Shown: piece after piece, positions 1 through 8,296 of the stretch
Numbering within the stretch: the stretch's first letter is position 1
How the letters are laid out: each line of letters begins with the position of its first letter
Source: Desulfoluna limicola
GTDB taxonomy: Bacteria > Desulfobacterota > Desulfobacteria > Desulfobacterales > Desulfolunaceae
NCBI RefSeq assembly: GCF_021654575.1
Contig: NZ_AP024488.1
Location: forward strand, 4,983,501 to 5,047,500
DNA: 64,000 nucleotides
Reading direction: 5' to 3'
The notes under the pieces: generated by a model
Databases searched by the model: none
Seen by the model: only the letters and a program-made list of their open reading frames with translations
Told to the model about the DNA's origin: nothing
Made by a program: the position numbers and the translations under genes

Positions 1-329
1 TGACAGAGTTGCAGGGATTTCAGAGAAAATACTTACGGGGGCTTGCCCACGACATCAAGCCGGTGGTTTTTGTGGGCCAAAAAGGGGTGACGGAAGCCGT
101 TGTTCTCTCCATGGAGGAGGCCCTCAACGCCCATGAACTGATCAAGGTGAAGTTCATCGATTTCAAGGAGAAAGAGTCGAAACTGGCCATCTCCGAAGAG
201 CTTCGGGAGCGGACGCAAAGCGTCCTTGCCGGCATGATCGGCCACATGGCCATCTATTACCGCGCTCAGAAAGATCCGAAAAAACGGCAGATCAAGGTGC
301 CAAAAACAAGCAAAGACATTCCCGCCTGA
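1..329 (+). CDS. yhbY: YhbY-type CRM-domain RNA-binding protein (first base clipped)
   Basis: Small RNA-binding protein of the YhbY/CRM family, which associates with pre-50S ribosomal particles. The reading frame is open to the window edge. The window begins TGACAGAG, so one A just outside would give ATG-ACA-GAG-TTG and the usual YhbY start Met-Thr-Glu-Leu. I therefore read the gene as complete except for its first base (about 109 aa) rather than starting at the internal TTG at 9. The conserved FQRKYLRGLAH at the N-terminus and the VGQKGVTEAV loop (the GxxG-type CRM loop) identify the family. A strong terminator follows at 355-395. The tail after residue 90 is Lys-rich. Nothing else is unusual. 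Confidence 0.9.
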   Translation, partial: TELQGFQRKYLRGLAHDIKPVVFVGQKGVTEAVVLSMEEALNAHELIKVKFIDFKEKESKLAISEELRERTQSVLAGMIGHMAIYYRAQKDPKKRQIKVPKTSKDIPA

Positions 330-354
330 TTCAGGGCGAGGTCATCATCGATAT

Positions 355-395
355 AACCAAACCAGGCGGGTGGCACCTGCCTGGTTTGGTTTTTG
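355..395 (+). terminator. Intrinsic terminator after yhbY
   Basis: A long inverted repeat with AACCAAACCAGGC on the left and GCCTGGTTTGGTT on the right is followed by a T run. It lies 25 bases after the yhbY stop. Confidence 0.85.
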
Positions 396-540
396 AGCGC
401 AAAAAAGCCCGGCGGAAAAGTGGCGAAGCCACTGTAACGAAAAACCACCACTAACGCAGAGTGCAGATGCGCTTTGCCTCCCCCATGCCCGATAGCCCGG
501 GGGGACGACACCCATGAAATACGGTGATGCACGGGCGCCT

Positions 541-582
541 TCGCAACCCGCTTTCGAGGTGGCTCACCTCGCCGCCGCAGGC
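541..582 (-). repeat. Intergenic palindromic element, right-type end
   Basis: This is one end of the window-wide repeat family: a GAGGTGGCTCACCTC hairpin followed by the cap GCCGCCGCAGGC (one mismatch to GCCGCCGGAGGC). It faces the stop codon of the minus-strand gene that ends at 619. The stretch 396-540 holds only degenerate repeat-like sequence, and I see no gene in it. Confidence 0.75.
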
Positions 583-618
583 ATGCACTTTTTTACCTGA
601 TTTATCAGCCAGGTTTTA

Positions 619-1038
619 TCAGGAGGCGTTGGCACAGGCCTCATCAAAACGGGCCTTCAGGTAGGCCACCTTGTCCTCCTCAAATTCATCCATATCAAAA
701 CAGTAGCCGTCACTCCCTTTCAGTCCCTCAGGGATCAGATCCCCCTCTTCATCGGGGTCGGTGATCATGTCTCCGTAAAAGCAGACAGAGAGCCAGCGCT
801 CGCTGGGGTCGTCGTCAATCACATCCACCATCACAAAAAGGTCCCGCTCCGTCTGAGCGGCGTGGCGTGCCCTGAGGGAGTAGCTGACGCCCGGGCGGCT
901 GTTGAAATCCAGGGTGACCCCATCGCTGGCTTCGAGGTGACTCTTGAGGCTGAGAAAGGCTTCCTTGATTCGTGTGTCGTTATCGGTCCAGCTCTCGGCA
1001 AAGGCGTTGACGGCGTCAAGAATGGTTGGGTCGGTCAT
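619..1038 (-). CDS. Hypothetical acidic protein
   Basis: I do not recognise this 139-aa protein. I chose the ATG at 1038 because AAGGAG lies just upstream at good spacing; the frame stays open upstream to 1158 but that part overlaps the neighbouring gene. The product is acidic and probably cytosolic, with no signal peptide or membrane segment. The N-terminal third looks helical (TDPTILDAVNAFAESW). The middle alternates as beta strands (FVMVDVIDDD, WLSVCFYGDM). The C-terminus is a helical Asp/Glu-rich tail. It lies head to tail after the GGDEF regulator gene, whose stop is about 100 bases upstream. A role linked to that regulator is possible but unsupported. Confidence 0.75.
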   Translation of the reverse strand: MTDPTILDAVNAFAESWTDNDTRIKEAFLSLKSHLEASDGVTLDFNSRPGVSYSLRARHAAQTERDLFVMVDVIDDDPSERWLSVCFYGDMITDPDEEGDLIPEGLKGSDGYCFDMDEFEEDKVAYLKARFDEACANAS

Positions 1039-1144
1039 GGGACGGCTCCTTACGTGGGTGAGTGGCCGGCGGAGATGTAAGGCCGGTCTGTCGCTGAGTT
1101 CCTTGGTTGTAAAGGGGGAGTATAGGAGATGGGTTGCCGCCGTG

Positions 1145-2530
1145 TCAAGATTCGGCATCGATGCCGATGAGGGGGCCGATGGTCACACGGTTACGGCCAT
1201 TGTTTTTGGAAGAGTAGAGCAAGTTGTCTGCGGTGACGAGGAGGTTGCGAACCGTGATCAGGTTGGGCGGTTCACCGGGGCCAAAGCCCGTTCCACCGAA
1301 GCTTGCGGTGATTGAAAGGGCGTCTCCGGATGTCTTGAGGGGGGTCTCTTCCACGGCCCTGCGAAGACGTTCCCCGACGTCCCTTACACCATCCACCCCT
1401 GTTTCGGGCAGCACAATGAGAAACTCCTCGCCGCCAAACCGCACCACCCAGTCGATATCGGCACGAATACACCCACCCATGCATTCCACAAACCCTTTGA
1501 GTACTTCGTCGCCAACCGTGTGCCCGTATCGGTCGTTGACCCGCTTGAAGTGGTCGATGTCACACATGAGAAGTGAGAGGCTTCTTTTGCAGCGCTGTGC
1601 GGTGCGAATCTCTTTTTTGAGCTGCACCCCCATGTAGTTCCGGTTGTAGCACCCCGTCAGGGGGTCGGTGATGGAGAGGGTTCGGATCTCGTCGTTTGCC
1701 TTTTTGAGGGAACCGATGATCCGCCGGAGGTTTTTTGTGAGTTGGGCCCGCTCCAGGTGGACACGTAAACGGGCGATAAGTTCCTCCTTTACGAAGGGCT
1801 TCACCAGGTAATCCGTGGCCCCCACCTTGAACATGTCCAGAAGGAGCGTGTGATCTGAGATGGCAGTGAGAAAGATGATGGGCAGGTCGGTGAGCCCCAG
1901 GTCCTGGCGCAGTTTCAGGCAGAGGGTATCCCCTCCCATCTTGGGCATCTTAAGGTCGGTGATCACAATGTCGATTTTTTTGTGCATCTTCTCCATGAAG
2001 CATAGGGCTTCGTCCCCATCGGAGCACTCAAACACCGTGAGCCCTTCGCGCCTCAGGGGTTCCGCGGAGATACGTCGGGCCATCTGGCTGTCATCCACCA
2101 CCAGGGCCGTCAAGCCGATGAGGCGTTTGTTGGGTCGGACAATGTTGTTGACCGCCTTGAGGACATCCCCCCGGTAGAAGGGCTTGGCCAGAAAGTCAGC
2201 CGCTCCGATCTCAAACCCTTTCCGGCGCTCTTCCAGGGTGTCGTGCTCCGTGATGAAGATCACGGGCAGGTGGCCGGTTGGGCTCTGGGCATAGTACTTC
2301 GTATACCCCGGTTCGGTGAGGGTTTTGCAAAGAGAAAAGCCATCCCCGTCCGGCAAGACTGTCTCCAGGGTGATGAGGTCCGGCACCTCACGGGTGATCA
2401 TCTCAAGGGCGTCCTCGGCGGTGCTTGCCTCCAGAACCGTGTAGTTGTGATCCTGAAGCTCCCTTACAATCATTCTCCGAAAGTCATCATGTTGGTCCAC
2501 AACCAGAATTTTGGGTGGGCTGTATGGCAT
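1145..2530 (-). CDS. PleD-like response regulator: REC-REC-GGDEF diguanylate cyclase
   Basis: A 461-aa cytoplasmic regulator expected to make cyclic di-GMP. Residues 7-125 form REC1, about 140-260 form REC2, and 290-455 form the GGDEF domain. The catalytic motif reads RFGGEEF, so the cyclase should be active. REC2 looks intact (LVVDDSQ acidic pair, phospho-acceptor in VITDLKMP). REC1 is degenerate: the acceptor position is Glu56 (LETVLPDGDG) and the acidic pair reads VVDQ. In Caulobacter PleD it is REC1 that is phosphorylated, so the roles may be swapped here. An Arg lies one residue off the usual RxxD inhibitory-site spacing, so product inhibition may be weak. No cognate kinase gene is adjacent. 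Confidence 0.92.
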   Translation of the reverse strand: MPYSPPKILVVDQHDDFRRMIVRELQDHNYTVLEASTAEDALEMITREVPDLITLETVLPDGDGFSLCKTLTEPGYTKYYAQSPTGHLPVIFITEHDTLEERRKGFEIGAADFLAKPFYRGDVLKAVNNIVRPNKRLIGLTALVVDDSQMARRISAEPLRREGLTVFECSDGDEALCFMEKMHKKIDIVITDLKMPKMGGDTLCLKLRQDLGLTDLPIIFLTAISDHTLLLDMFKVGATDYLVKPFVKEELIARLRVHLERAQLTKNLRRIIGSLKKANDEIRTLSITDPLTGCYNRNYMGVQLKKEIRTAQRCKRSLSLLMCDIDHFKRVNDRYGHTVGDEVLKGFVECMGGCIRADIDWVVRFGGEEFLIVLPETGVDGVRDVGERLRRAVEETPLKTSGDALSITASFGGTGFGPGEPPNLITVRNLLVTADNLLYSSKNNGRNRVTIGPLIGIDAES

Positions 2531-2863
2531 GGCAGGTATCTGGTACCTTGGGCGTTTTCTGGGGTGGGTCGGAAAGCATCAGGCAAATCCCGGCCGGACC
2601 CCGGGGTTATCGGGTGCAGCTCCTGTGGATCGGGGGCAGGGCGCGAGAGAATATCGCAGGACGCGTCACGCCACAAGGCGAAGGAGCGCGATGAAATAAC
2701 GTGTGAAATAAGTGTGTTGATTTTACTTACTATGCCCTATGCCCGGGGCAACGTCAAGGGCGCCCCCCCACTGCTCCGTTGATGTCCGGGGATTTCCGGT
2801 GTATAGGGATAACCAGTCGGAAGAAAAAGATAATCCCATATGGGTTTTTGAAAAGGGAAGACC
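2531..2863. other. Intergenic region upstream of the RT-nitrilase gene
   Basis: This 333-base gap separates the divergent GGDEF and RT-nitrilase genes. I see no ORF worth calling. It has short G+C-rich self-complementary stretches near 2600-2660 and 2750-2780 and an A+T-rich stretch near 2700-2735 that could carry promoters. Some defence reverse transcriptases use an upstream non-coding RNA, so this gap is where one would sit, but I cannot show one. Confidence 0.4.
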
Positions 2864-5800
2864 ATGGATCAGAGGTTGCTTGACAAAGCCGGGTACACGG
2901 AGAACCTCTACTGGGCGTTTCAGACCTTCGTCCGGCATGAGATGTGGCATGGGGAGTGGGTCGATATCGGGGCCCTCGTGCGCATGGAGGCAGACGCTTC
3001 GGCCATGGTGGCGAAGCTGAAAGATCGTTTCGGGGCCGGGGATTTTACCCCCCGCCCCCTGGAGCCGATCATGACCCCGAAAGGCAGGGGGTACGGCCTG
3101 GATCCGGTGGATCAGGTTCTGTGGGTGGCCCTTGTTCAGGCCCTGGGGCCTGCGGTGGAAGAGGGCATGCCCCAGTGGAGCTATGGCGGCCGCCTGAACC
3201 GTTCGGAGTGGATTGACCGCAGCGGTGGTTTGCCGAGGTATCATCAGGGATGGCACCGAAGAACCGCCGCGCGGATCTATCGCCATCCCACCCGGGTCTG
3301 GCCTGCCTACCGGCGGCACATTCTCCAGGCGGCTCGGGCCATGACCGGCCTTCAAAGTGAGTTTGATATCCCCGGTTTTTTCCGGGGGGAAGAGGGGCGC
3401 ATCCTCCTGCCGGACTCGACACCCTATCTTTCCGGCCCCAGGGAAGGCGGGCCGGCCAGTCGCCTCCACTGGGCCTGCTTCAACGTGGACACCTCCCGGG
3501 TGGACGGCATTCAGGCGGCAGTTCGCGGGGTGGCGTCCGTTTCATCCCGTATCGGAGGGGCGGCAGCCTCCGCCTTGACCGGCATGCTTGATTTTTCATG
3601 GGCGGGCAAATGCGAGGGCCCCCACCCCCTTCCGGCCGAGCTGGCTGTGTCCGGTTTTCTCTCCAACGTGGCCATGCTCCCGGTGGACGGCGCCGTCATG
3701 CCCACCCTTGAAGCCGAGGGAATGACCGGTGCGGTGGCCCATTTCCGGTACGATACCGAGCACATTGTCATTGCACGGGAGCAGAGTCATTTGACCCGAT
3801 GGCTTGACGCCTATGATGCCCTTCTGGGCGAAAAGCACCTCGGGGCCATCTGCAGGGAGACGCTGTTGCCCATAGGCCTGAGGCGACCGGTGTCCGCAGA
3901 ACGCGCCGGAGGTCCCGATCACGGGGTGCGGCTGGACGCCATCAACCCCCTTCCAGAGGTAACCCGACCCGTGGAGGCCATGGCCTCCATCCACAACACC
4001 GATTACACCCTTCTTGATCGCTCGGGAAAACGCGAGCACATCAACCGGCTCGAGACCCTTCTTCTGGATCCGTTTCCAGGGACCGGTGTGTCTGAAAGGC
4101 TGCGCATCGATTTCTCATCGGTTCTTCTCTCCCGAAGGGCAGCCGACGCATCGGAGCCCGATCATGCCGGTGCCTGCTCCTTTGAGCGGATGACCAACGG
4201 CAGCACCGAAGGGGAGTCGGCACGCCTCCTTTACCACGAGCGGATGACCTCAGTGCGTCAGAGGCAGCGCTCCCTTCTGGTTCTGCTGGAAGCGGCGGAA
4301 CGTCACCCCGAGATACCCGCTCTCTGGAGCCGGGCCCTGGGGCACATGCGGCGAAGCGGCTTTAACACCCTGGCCCCTCTGCTGGACCGCCTCCCCCTTC
4401 ACAAAGAGTATGGCCCTTACATTCTCGCCCTGCTTACCGGGCGCATGGCACGGGAGGTGGGAACCTGCGTTCGTCTCCTCCTTGGCTCCCACCGCCCCGA
4501 AGGTGAGAGGGAGGGCGCTCGGGCATTCCTGGATGCCGTGGCCCGAGAGGGGATGGCCTTGAGAGGCGGAGGGGGGGGCTTTGTGGCCTCGGCTCAAAAA
4601 GCCCTCGGAGAGGCCCTGGGCGCAGCCCGGGAAATCCTTGGAGAGAAGGGGTGTCCCCTGGCCACGATGGGGGGCATGCCGCAGGGCACAGACCCCAAAG
4701 GGATTGCCGCCTTTCGGCTTTTTATGGAGCGGGACCAGACGGAGACACGGATGCCGCCCACACCCTGTCGGCATGAGGCCACAGCGGCACCCGGCGGCCT
4801 CCCTTTGAGCCAGTGGGTGACGGGATTGAAACCGGATTCGGCGGAGCTTTTTGACCCGCGAGCCTCCGAGTGGACCGCCCTTTTCATCGCACGGGAGGCG
4901 TGTCGGCGGATGCAGGCACAAGGGGCACGGTTTCTTTCTCCCGGAGAGGTGGTTATCCCCGAAAGCTGGGGGGACGCGTACGGAGGGATACCCTCCTGGG
5001 AGATGTGGCGCAAGCAGGTGGCCGAGGCTCCGCCGCAGATTTCAGCGTCTGGTACCGCGGAGACATCCCCCCTTGTGGTGGATGGGCTGGGGGAGGCGCA
5101 AGGGGAGTGGCTCGCCACACGCAGCCTGGCCCTGATTCTTCTGGGCACGCTGCGTCGGCAATTCGAGCTTCCGGGATTTCTTGCTCACCCCTTCGGCTAC
5201 CTGACGGACGTTCCGAGCCACAGGCTTGTGGAATCGCTCTCAATCTCATCCGGTACCCGCAGGCTTCTTCTGGGGGTGCTGGAGCCCCGGCAGCTCGAAA
5301 CCCTGGTGTTGCGACGGGAAGGCAGCGATCCCAGCGGGGACGATGCCCGCCTTGATCCGCCGGTTTGTGGGGATCTCACGCGGTTTCTTTGGTTTGTCGA
5401 GGAGGCCATGGAAACCCTGGAACGCCACCAGGCCGGGGGACGCTCCCATCATCCGAGGCAGCTGATTCCCGTCTCCATGATTCACCATGCCACTGCGGCA
5501 CGGGAGCTTCACCGCGGGGATTATCAGTCCACGTTGCGGGTGGGGTTTATCCAGACCACCACCGATGCCCGCGCTGCCTGGAGGGGCGGGCCGCGCATGA
5601 GCCGGGCCGAAGGGGATCGGGCCTGGCACCAGATTCGGGAAGGCTTTCGCATTCTTACCCATGCGGGGCCCCGGCCTTCCTTCATCGTGCTGCCGGAGCT
5701 GGCCCTTCCGGTGCATCGGTTGGAGAGCCTCAAACGCCTCTCCATTCGAAGCGGGGTTGCGGTGGTCACCGGGGTGGACTACCTGGTGAATCCCGCTGTT

Positions 5801-6379
5801 CAGGAGGTTCGCAACCGGGCGGTGGTGACGGTGCCGCGGCATTGGCCATACCCTCGGCAGGCAGGGCGGTGCAGCACCTTCTGGTTCGGCAAGAGCTTTA
5901 TGGCCCCGCCGGAGAAGATCGGCATCGACAAGAGTGGGAACACCTTTGTGCCCGATCCGGCGGTCTGGATCATCGACGCCGGAGCCTACGGGCGCATCGG
6001 GGTCTGCATCTGCTACGATTTTATGGATGTGGAACGCTACGCAATCTATCGGGGACGGATTCACCATCTTTTTGTGTTGGCGTACAATCGGGATATCGAC
6101 TCCTTCTACCATCTGGCCGATGCCCTCTCCAAAACCCTCTTCTGCAATGTGGTAATCTGCAACACCGGATTTTACGGCGGCAGCCTTGCCGTCTCTCCCT
6201 ATTACGAACCCTGGCGACGGACACTCTACCGGCAGGAGGGGGCCAACCTCTTTTCCGTTCAGTCGGTGGGGCTTCCCGTGGCCGATCTTGCCCATGCCCA
6301 GGCCGGAGGATCCGTAGAGGTCAAGCTGTTCAAAAGCCTGCCCCCGGCCTATGGGATACCCGACAGGCCGCTTGTTTGA
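2864..6379 (+). CDS. Reverse transcriptase-nitrilase fusion (UG/DRT type 1-like candidate defence protein)
   Basis: A 1171-aa fusion; GGGAAG precedes the ATG. Residues about 60-350 resemble the RT palm: an RT1-like block (TPKGRGYGLDPVDQVLW, SYGGRLN), motif A with Asp209 (FNVDTSRVDGI) and motif B (LPAELAVSGFLSN, Ser263). Motif C falls at 295-303 as RYDTEHIVI, so the two Asp of YxDD are Thr298 and Glu299. Residues about 450-880 are largely helical. Residues 891-1160 form a carbon-nitrogen hydrolase domain with a complete apparent triad: Glu945 (VLPELAL), Lys1010 (FGKSFMAPPE) and Cys1050 (GVCICYDF). RT-nitrilase fusions of the unknown-group RTs are known as anti-phage systems (DRT type 1 and relatives). 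The gene stands alone between housekeeping genes and looks G+C-rich by eye. Assignment of the RT half rests on motif spacing. Confidence 0.85.
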   Translation: MDQRLLDKAGYTENLYWAFQTFVRHEMWHGEWVDIGALVRMEADASAMVAKLKDRFGAGDFTPRPLEPIMTPKGRGYGLDPVDQVLWVALVQALGPAVEEGMPQWSYGGRLNRSEWIDRSGGLPRYHQGWHRRTAARIYRHPTRVWPAYRRHILQAARAMTGLQSEFDIPGFFRGEEGRILLPDSTPYLSGPREGGPASRLHWACFNVDTSRVDGIQAAVRGVASVSSRIGGAAASALTGMLDFSWAGKCEGPHPLPAELAVSGFLSNVAMLPVDGAVMPTLEAEGMTGAVAHFRYDTEHIVIAREQSHLTRWLDAYDALLGEKHLGAICRETLLPIGLRRPVSAERAGGPDHGVRLDAINPLPEVTRPVEAMASIHNTDYTLLDRSGKREHINRLETLLLDPFPGTGVSERLRIDFSSVLLSRRAADASEPDHAGACSFERMTNGSTEGESARLLYHERMTSVRQRQRSLLVLLEAAERHPEIPALWSRALGHMRRSGFNTLAPLLDRLPLHKEYGPYILALLTGRMAREVGTCVRLLLGSHRPEGEREGARAFLDAVAREGMALRGGGGGFVASAQKALGEALGAAREILGEKGCPLATMGGMPQGTDPKGIAAFRLFMERDQTETRMPPTPCRHEATAAPGGLPLSQWVTGLKPDSAELFDPRASEWTALFIAREACRRMQAQGARFLSPGEVVIPESWGDAYGGIPSWEMWRKQVAEAPPQISASGTAETSPLVVDGLGEAQGEWLATRSLALILLGTLRRQFELPGFLAHPFGYLTDVPSHRLVESLSISSGTRRLLLGVLEPRQLETLVLRREGSDPSGDDARLDPPVCGDLTRFLWFVEEAMETLERHQAGGRSHHPRQLIPVSMIHHATAARELHRGDYQSTLRVGFIQTTTDARAAWRGGPRMSRAEGDRAWHQIREGFRILTHAGPRPSFIVLPELALPVHRLESLKRLSIRSGVAVVTGVDYLVNPAVQEVRNRAVVTVPRHWPYPRQAGRCSTFWFGKSFMAPPEKIGIDKSGNTFVPDPAVWIIDAGAYGRIGVCICYDFMDVERYAIYRGRIHHLFVLAYNRDIDSFYHLADALSKTLFCNVVICNTGFYGGSLAVSPYYEPWRRTLYRQEGANLFSVQSVGLPVADLAHAQAGGSVEVKLFKSLPPAYGIPDRPLV

Positions 6380-6455
6380 TGCCTTTTCGGTGCACTGTAT
6401 GGCCACCATTCGTCGTGGGTGTTTTTATTTGGAACATGTTACAAAAGAGACATAT

Positions 6456-6593
6456 GCCTCCGGCGGCCCTGCCGGGGGGGGGCAACCTTTTGAACCCTTG
6501 GATAAACAGACTTTCAGCATGATTTCAAACTCACACGATGGTCAAGCGCATCCGCACCCTGCTTTCGAGGTGGCTCACCTCGCCCCCGGAGGC
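6456..6593. repeat. Intergenic palindromic element (paired caps)
   Basis: GCCTCCGGCGGC opens the element at 6456, followed by a CCCTGCCGGGGG module. It closes with CTTTCGAGGTGGCTCACCTC and a near-perfect right cap (GCCCCCGGAGGC) ending at 6593. It fills most of the gap between the RT-nitrilase gene and trmH. Confidence 0.8.
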
Positions 6594-6653
6594 AGGCGTT
6601 TGTTATAAATTTAAGAAGGCGATGCCCAACGCCAGAGAAATGGAACGACCTGC

Positions 6654-7334
6654 ATGACACCGGAACGTTTTGAAAAACTAAAAGCCATTCTCAAGAGCCG
6701 ACAGATGGATCTCACTGTGGTGATGGAGAATGTTCACAAACCGCACAACCTGGCTGCTGTTGCCCGAAGCTGCGATGCGGTGGGGGTCTTTGAGACCCAC
6801 GCCATCACCGAGATGAGCAACCTGGTCTTAAGGCCCAAGGCCGCCAGCGGCAGCCGAAAGTGGGTGGGGGTGAAGCGCCACGGCAGTGTGGATGAGGCTT
6901 ACGCCCACTTAAGGAGCAAAGGGCTTCGTATTCTCTGCGCCCACTTTGACGAAAGGGCCGTGGACTTCCGGGAGGTCGATTTTACCCGACCCACGGCCAT
7001 TGTGGTGGGGGCGGAGCTGGACGGGATAACCGAGGAGGCGGTTTCCAAGGCCGACGGCTCTGTCATTGTCCCCATGCTCGGGATGGTGAAATCGCTCAAC
7101 GTTTCCGTGGCCACGGCCCTGATTCTCTATGAAGCCCAGAGGCAGCGCCTGGAAAGGGGCATGTACGACGAGCGATCCATGGACGACGAAACCTACCATA
7201 CCCTCCTGTTTGAGTGGGGGTATCCCAGACTGGTTCCTTACTACAAGAAGCAGGGGAAGCCTTACCCCCCGATAGACGAGGATGGGTACCTGATTCTCGA
7301 GGAGAACAAAGGGGGAGAGCTGCCTCTGCCCTGA
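6654..7334 (+). CDS. trmH: tRNA (guanosine(18)-2'-O)-methyltransferase TrmH
   Basis: A SpoU/TrmH-family 2'-O-methyltransferase of 226 aa that methylates G18 in the D-loop of tRNAs using S-adenosylmethionine. The N-terminal motif NVHKPHNLAAVARSCDAVG is the SpoU motif 1 with its Asn and Arg. The trefoil-knot cofactor site is visible as IVVGAELDGI and IVPMLGMVKSLNVSVATALI (motifs 2 and 3). The length fits the family. It is followed 17 bases later by thpR on the same strand, so the two are probably one RNA-modification/processing operon. Nothing unusual is seen. Confidence 0.95.
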   Translation: MTPERFEKLKAILKSRQMDLTVVMENVHKPHNLAAVARSCDAVGVFETHAITEMSNLVLRPKAASGSRKWVGVKRHGSVDEAYAHLRSKGLRILCAHFDERAVDFREVDFTRPTAIVVGAELDGITEEAVSKADGSVIVPMLGMVKSLNVSVATALILYEAQRQRLERGMYDERSMDDETYHTLLFEWGYPRLVPYYKKQGKPYPPIDEDGYLILEENKGGELPLP

Positions 7335-7351
7335 CCCGAGGAGGATGCATC

Positions 7352-7924
7352 ATGGGCCGGAAAACAACACGGCGCCTGTTTCTGGGGATGCCACTTTCAG
7401 ATGAGGTGCGGGACAGCCTGATGCGCGACATGGCAAGGCTGGCTAAGCTCGTGCCCGAACGATCCGTTGGGTGGGTGCCGGAAGCGAACCTCCATCTTAC
7501 CCTTAAATTTCTGGGCGAGGTGGACGAAGAGCGTGTGGGGCGTCTGAGCATAGGCCTTTCTGAAAAATGCTCGGCATGGGGCGTCATGGCGTCTGCCCTC
7601 CATGAGGGGGTGGTGCTCTTTCCCGGTGCCAGGCGTCCGAGGGTGGTGGCCGCCGGGGTGGAGGGTGGAGACCGTCTCCTGCACCTGGCTGCACGCCTGG
7701 AGCTCTGGGCCGAAAAAGAGGGGTTCCCGCGAGAGAAAAGGGCGTTCAGGCCCCACATAACGATAGGCCGTGTTCGGAAAGGGGGTGGTCCCTTCCCGGA
7801 ACTTTCCGGGGGCCGCATCACCCCCCTCGCCTTTGCTTTGGACCGGGTCACCCTTTATGAGAGCCGGCTCACCCCGAAGGGTGCGCAATATATCGCCTGC
7901 GGCTCTGTTGGCTTGGCGCCGTGA
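7352..7924 (+). CDS. thpR: RNA 2',3'-cyclic phosphodiesterase ThpR (LigT family)
   Basis: A 2H-phosphoesterase of 190 aa that opens 2',3'-cyclic phosphates to 2'-phosphates on RNA. The two catalytic HxTx motifs are present: HLTLKF in the N-terminal half and HITIGR in the C-terminal half. I start at the ATG at 7352 because GAGGAGG lies just ahead; the same frame runs open into the end of trmH (from 7214) but that upstream part overlaps trmH and is not conserved-looking. It probably shares a transcript with trmH. Confidence 0.92.
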   Translation: MGRKTTRRLFLGMPLSDEVRDSLMRDMARLAKLVPERSVGWVPEANLHLTLKFLGEVDEERVGRLSIGLSEKCSAWGVMASALHEGVVLFPGARRPRVVAAGVEGGDRLLHLAARLELWAEKEGFPREKRAFRPHITIGRVRKGGGPFPELSGGRITPLAFALDRVTLYESRLTPKGAQYIACGSVGLAP

Positions 7925-8074
7925 ACGTTATCCCGTGGCCTGTGTACCACGCAACTGTTCAGCACTTGAAAGGGAATGCAACCGGAGCGTTTTCGGGGAT
8001 CATGCCAAAAAGCTCGCCCGAAGGGTGAGAAAAGCGGGCAGGAAACCGTGAATTGAATTTTGTGTTTTTGAAAT

Positions 8075-8178
8075 ATTAACCCGGCGGTTAAGTGCATACA
8101 TGTCGAGGGGCAGCATCGCCCCGATCATTTATGACATCTCTTTCACCCTTGGCTTGTGTCGTTGGTTGCCGGGTTAAT
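8075..8178. repeat. MITE-like element with perfect 11-bp terminal inverted repeats (copy 1)
   Basis: The ends are ATTAACCCGGC (8075-8085) and GCCGGGTTAAT (8168-8178), a perfect 11-bp inverted repeat. The inside shares GGTTAAGTGCATACATGTC and CTTGGCTTGT blocks with an inverted copy at 11351-11424. This copy carries about 30 extra internal bases. It occupies the gap between thpR and the LUD gene. Confidence 0.75.
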
Positions 8179-8296
8179 ATCCTCATTTTTCACAGCAACG
8201 AGCGCTAATGACATGATGTTGCTTTGATCTGATTGCCTGCCCATGAAATATCCGGGCTAAGTGTTCCCGATACCCCTTGATCGAAAGGAGAAATAG

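Noticed and set aside
266..532. 88-codon minus-strand ORF
   Set aside because: Covers the yhbY end, its terminator and degenerate repeat sequence; no coding signs.
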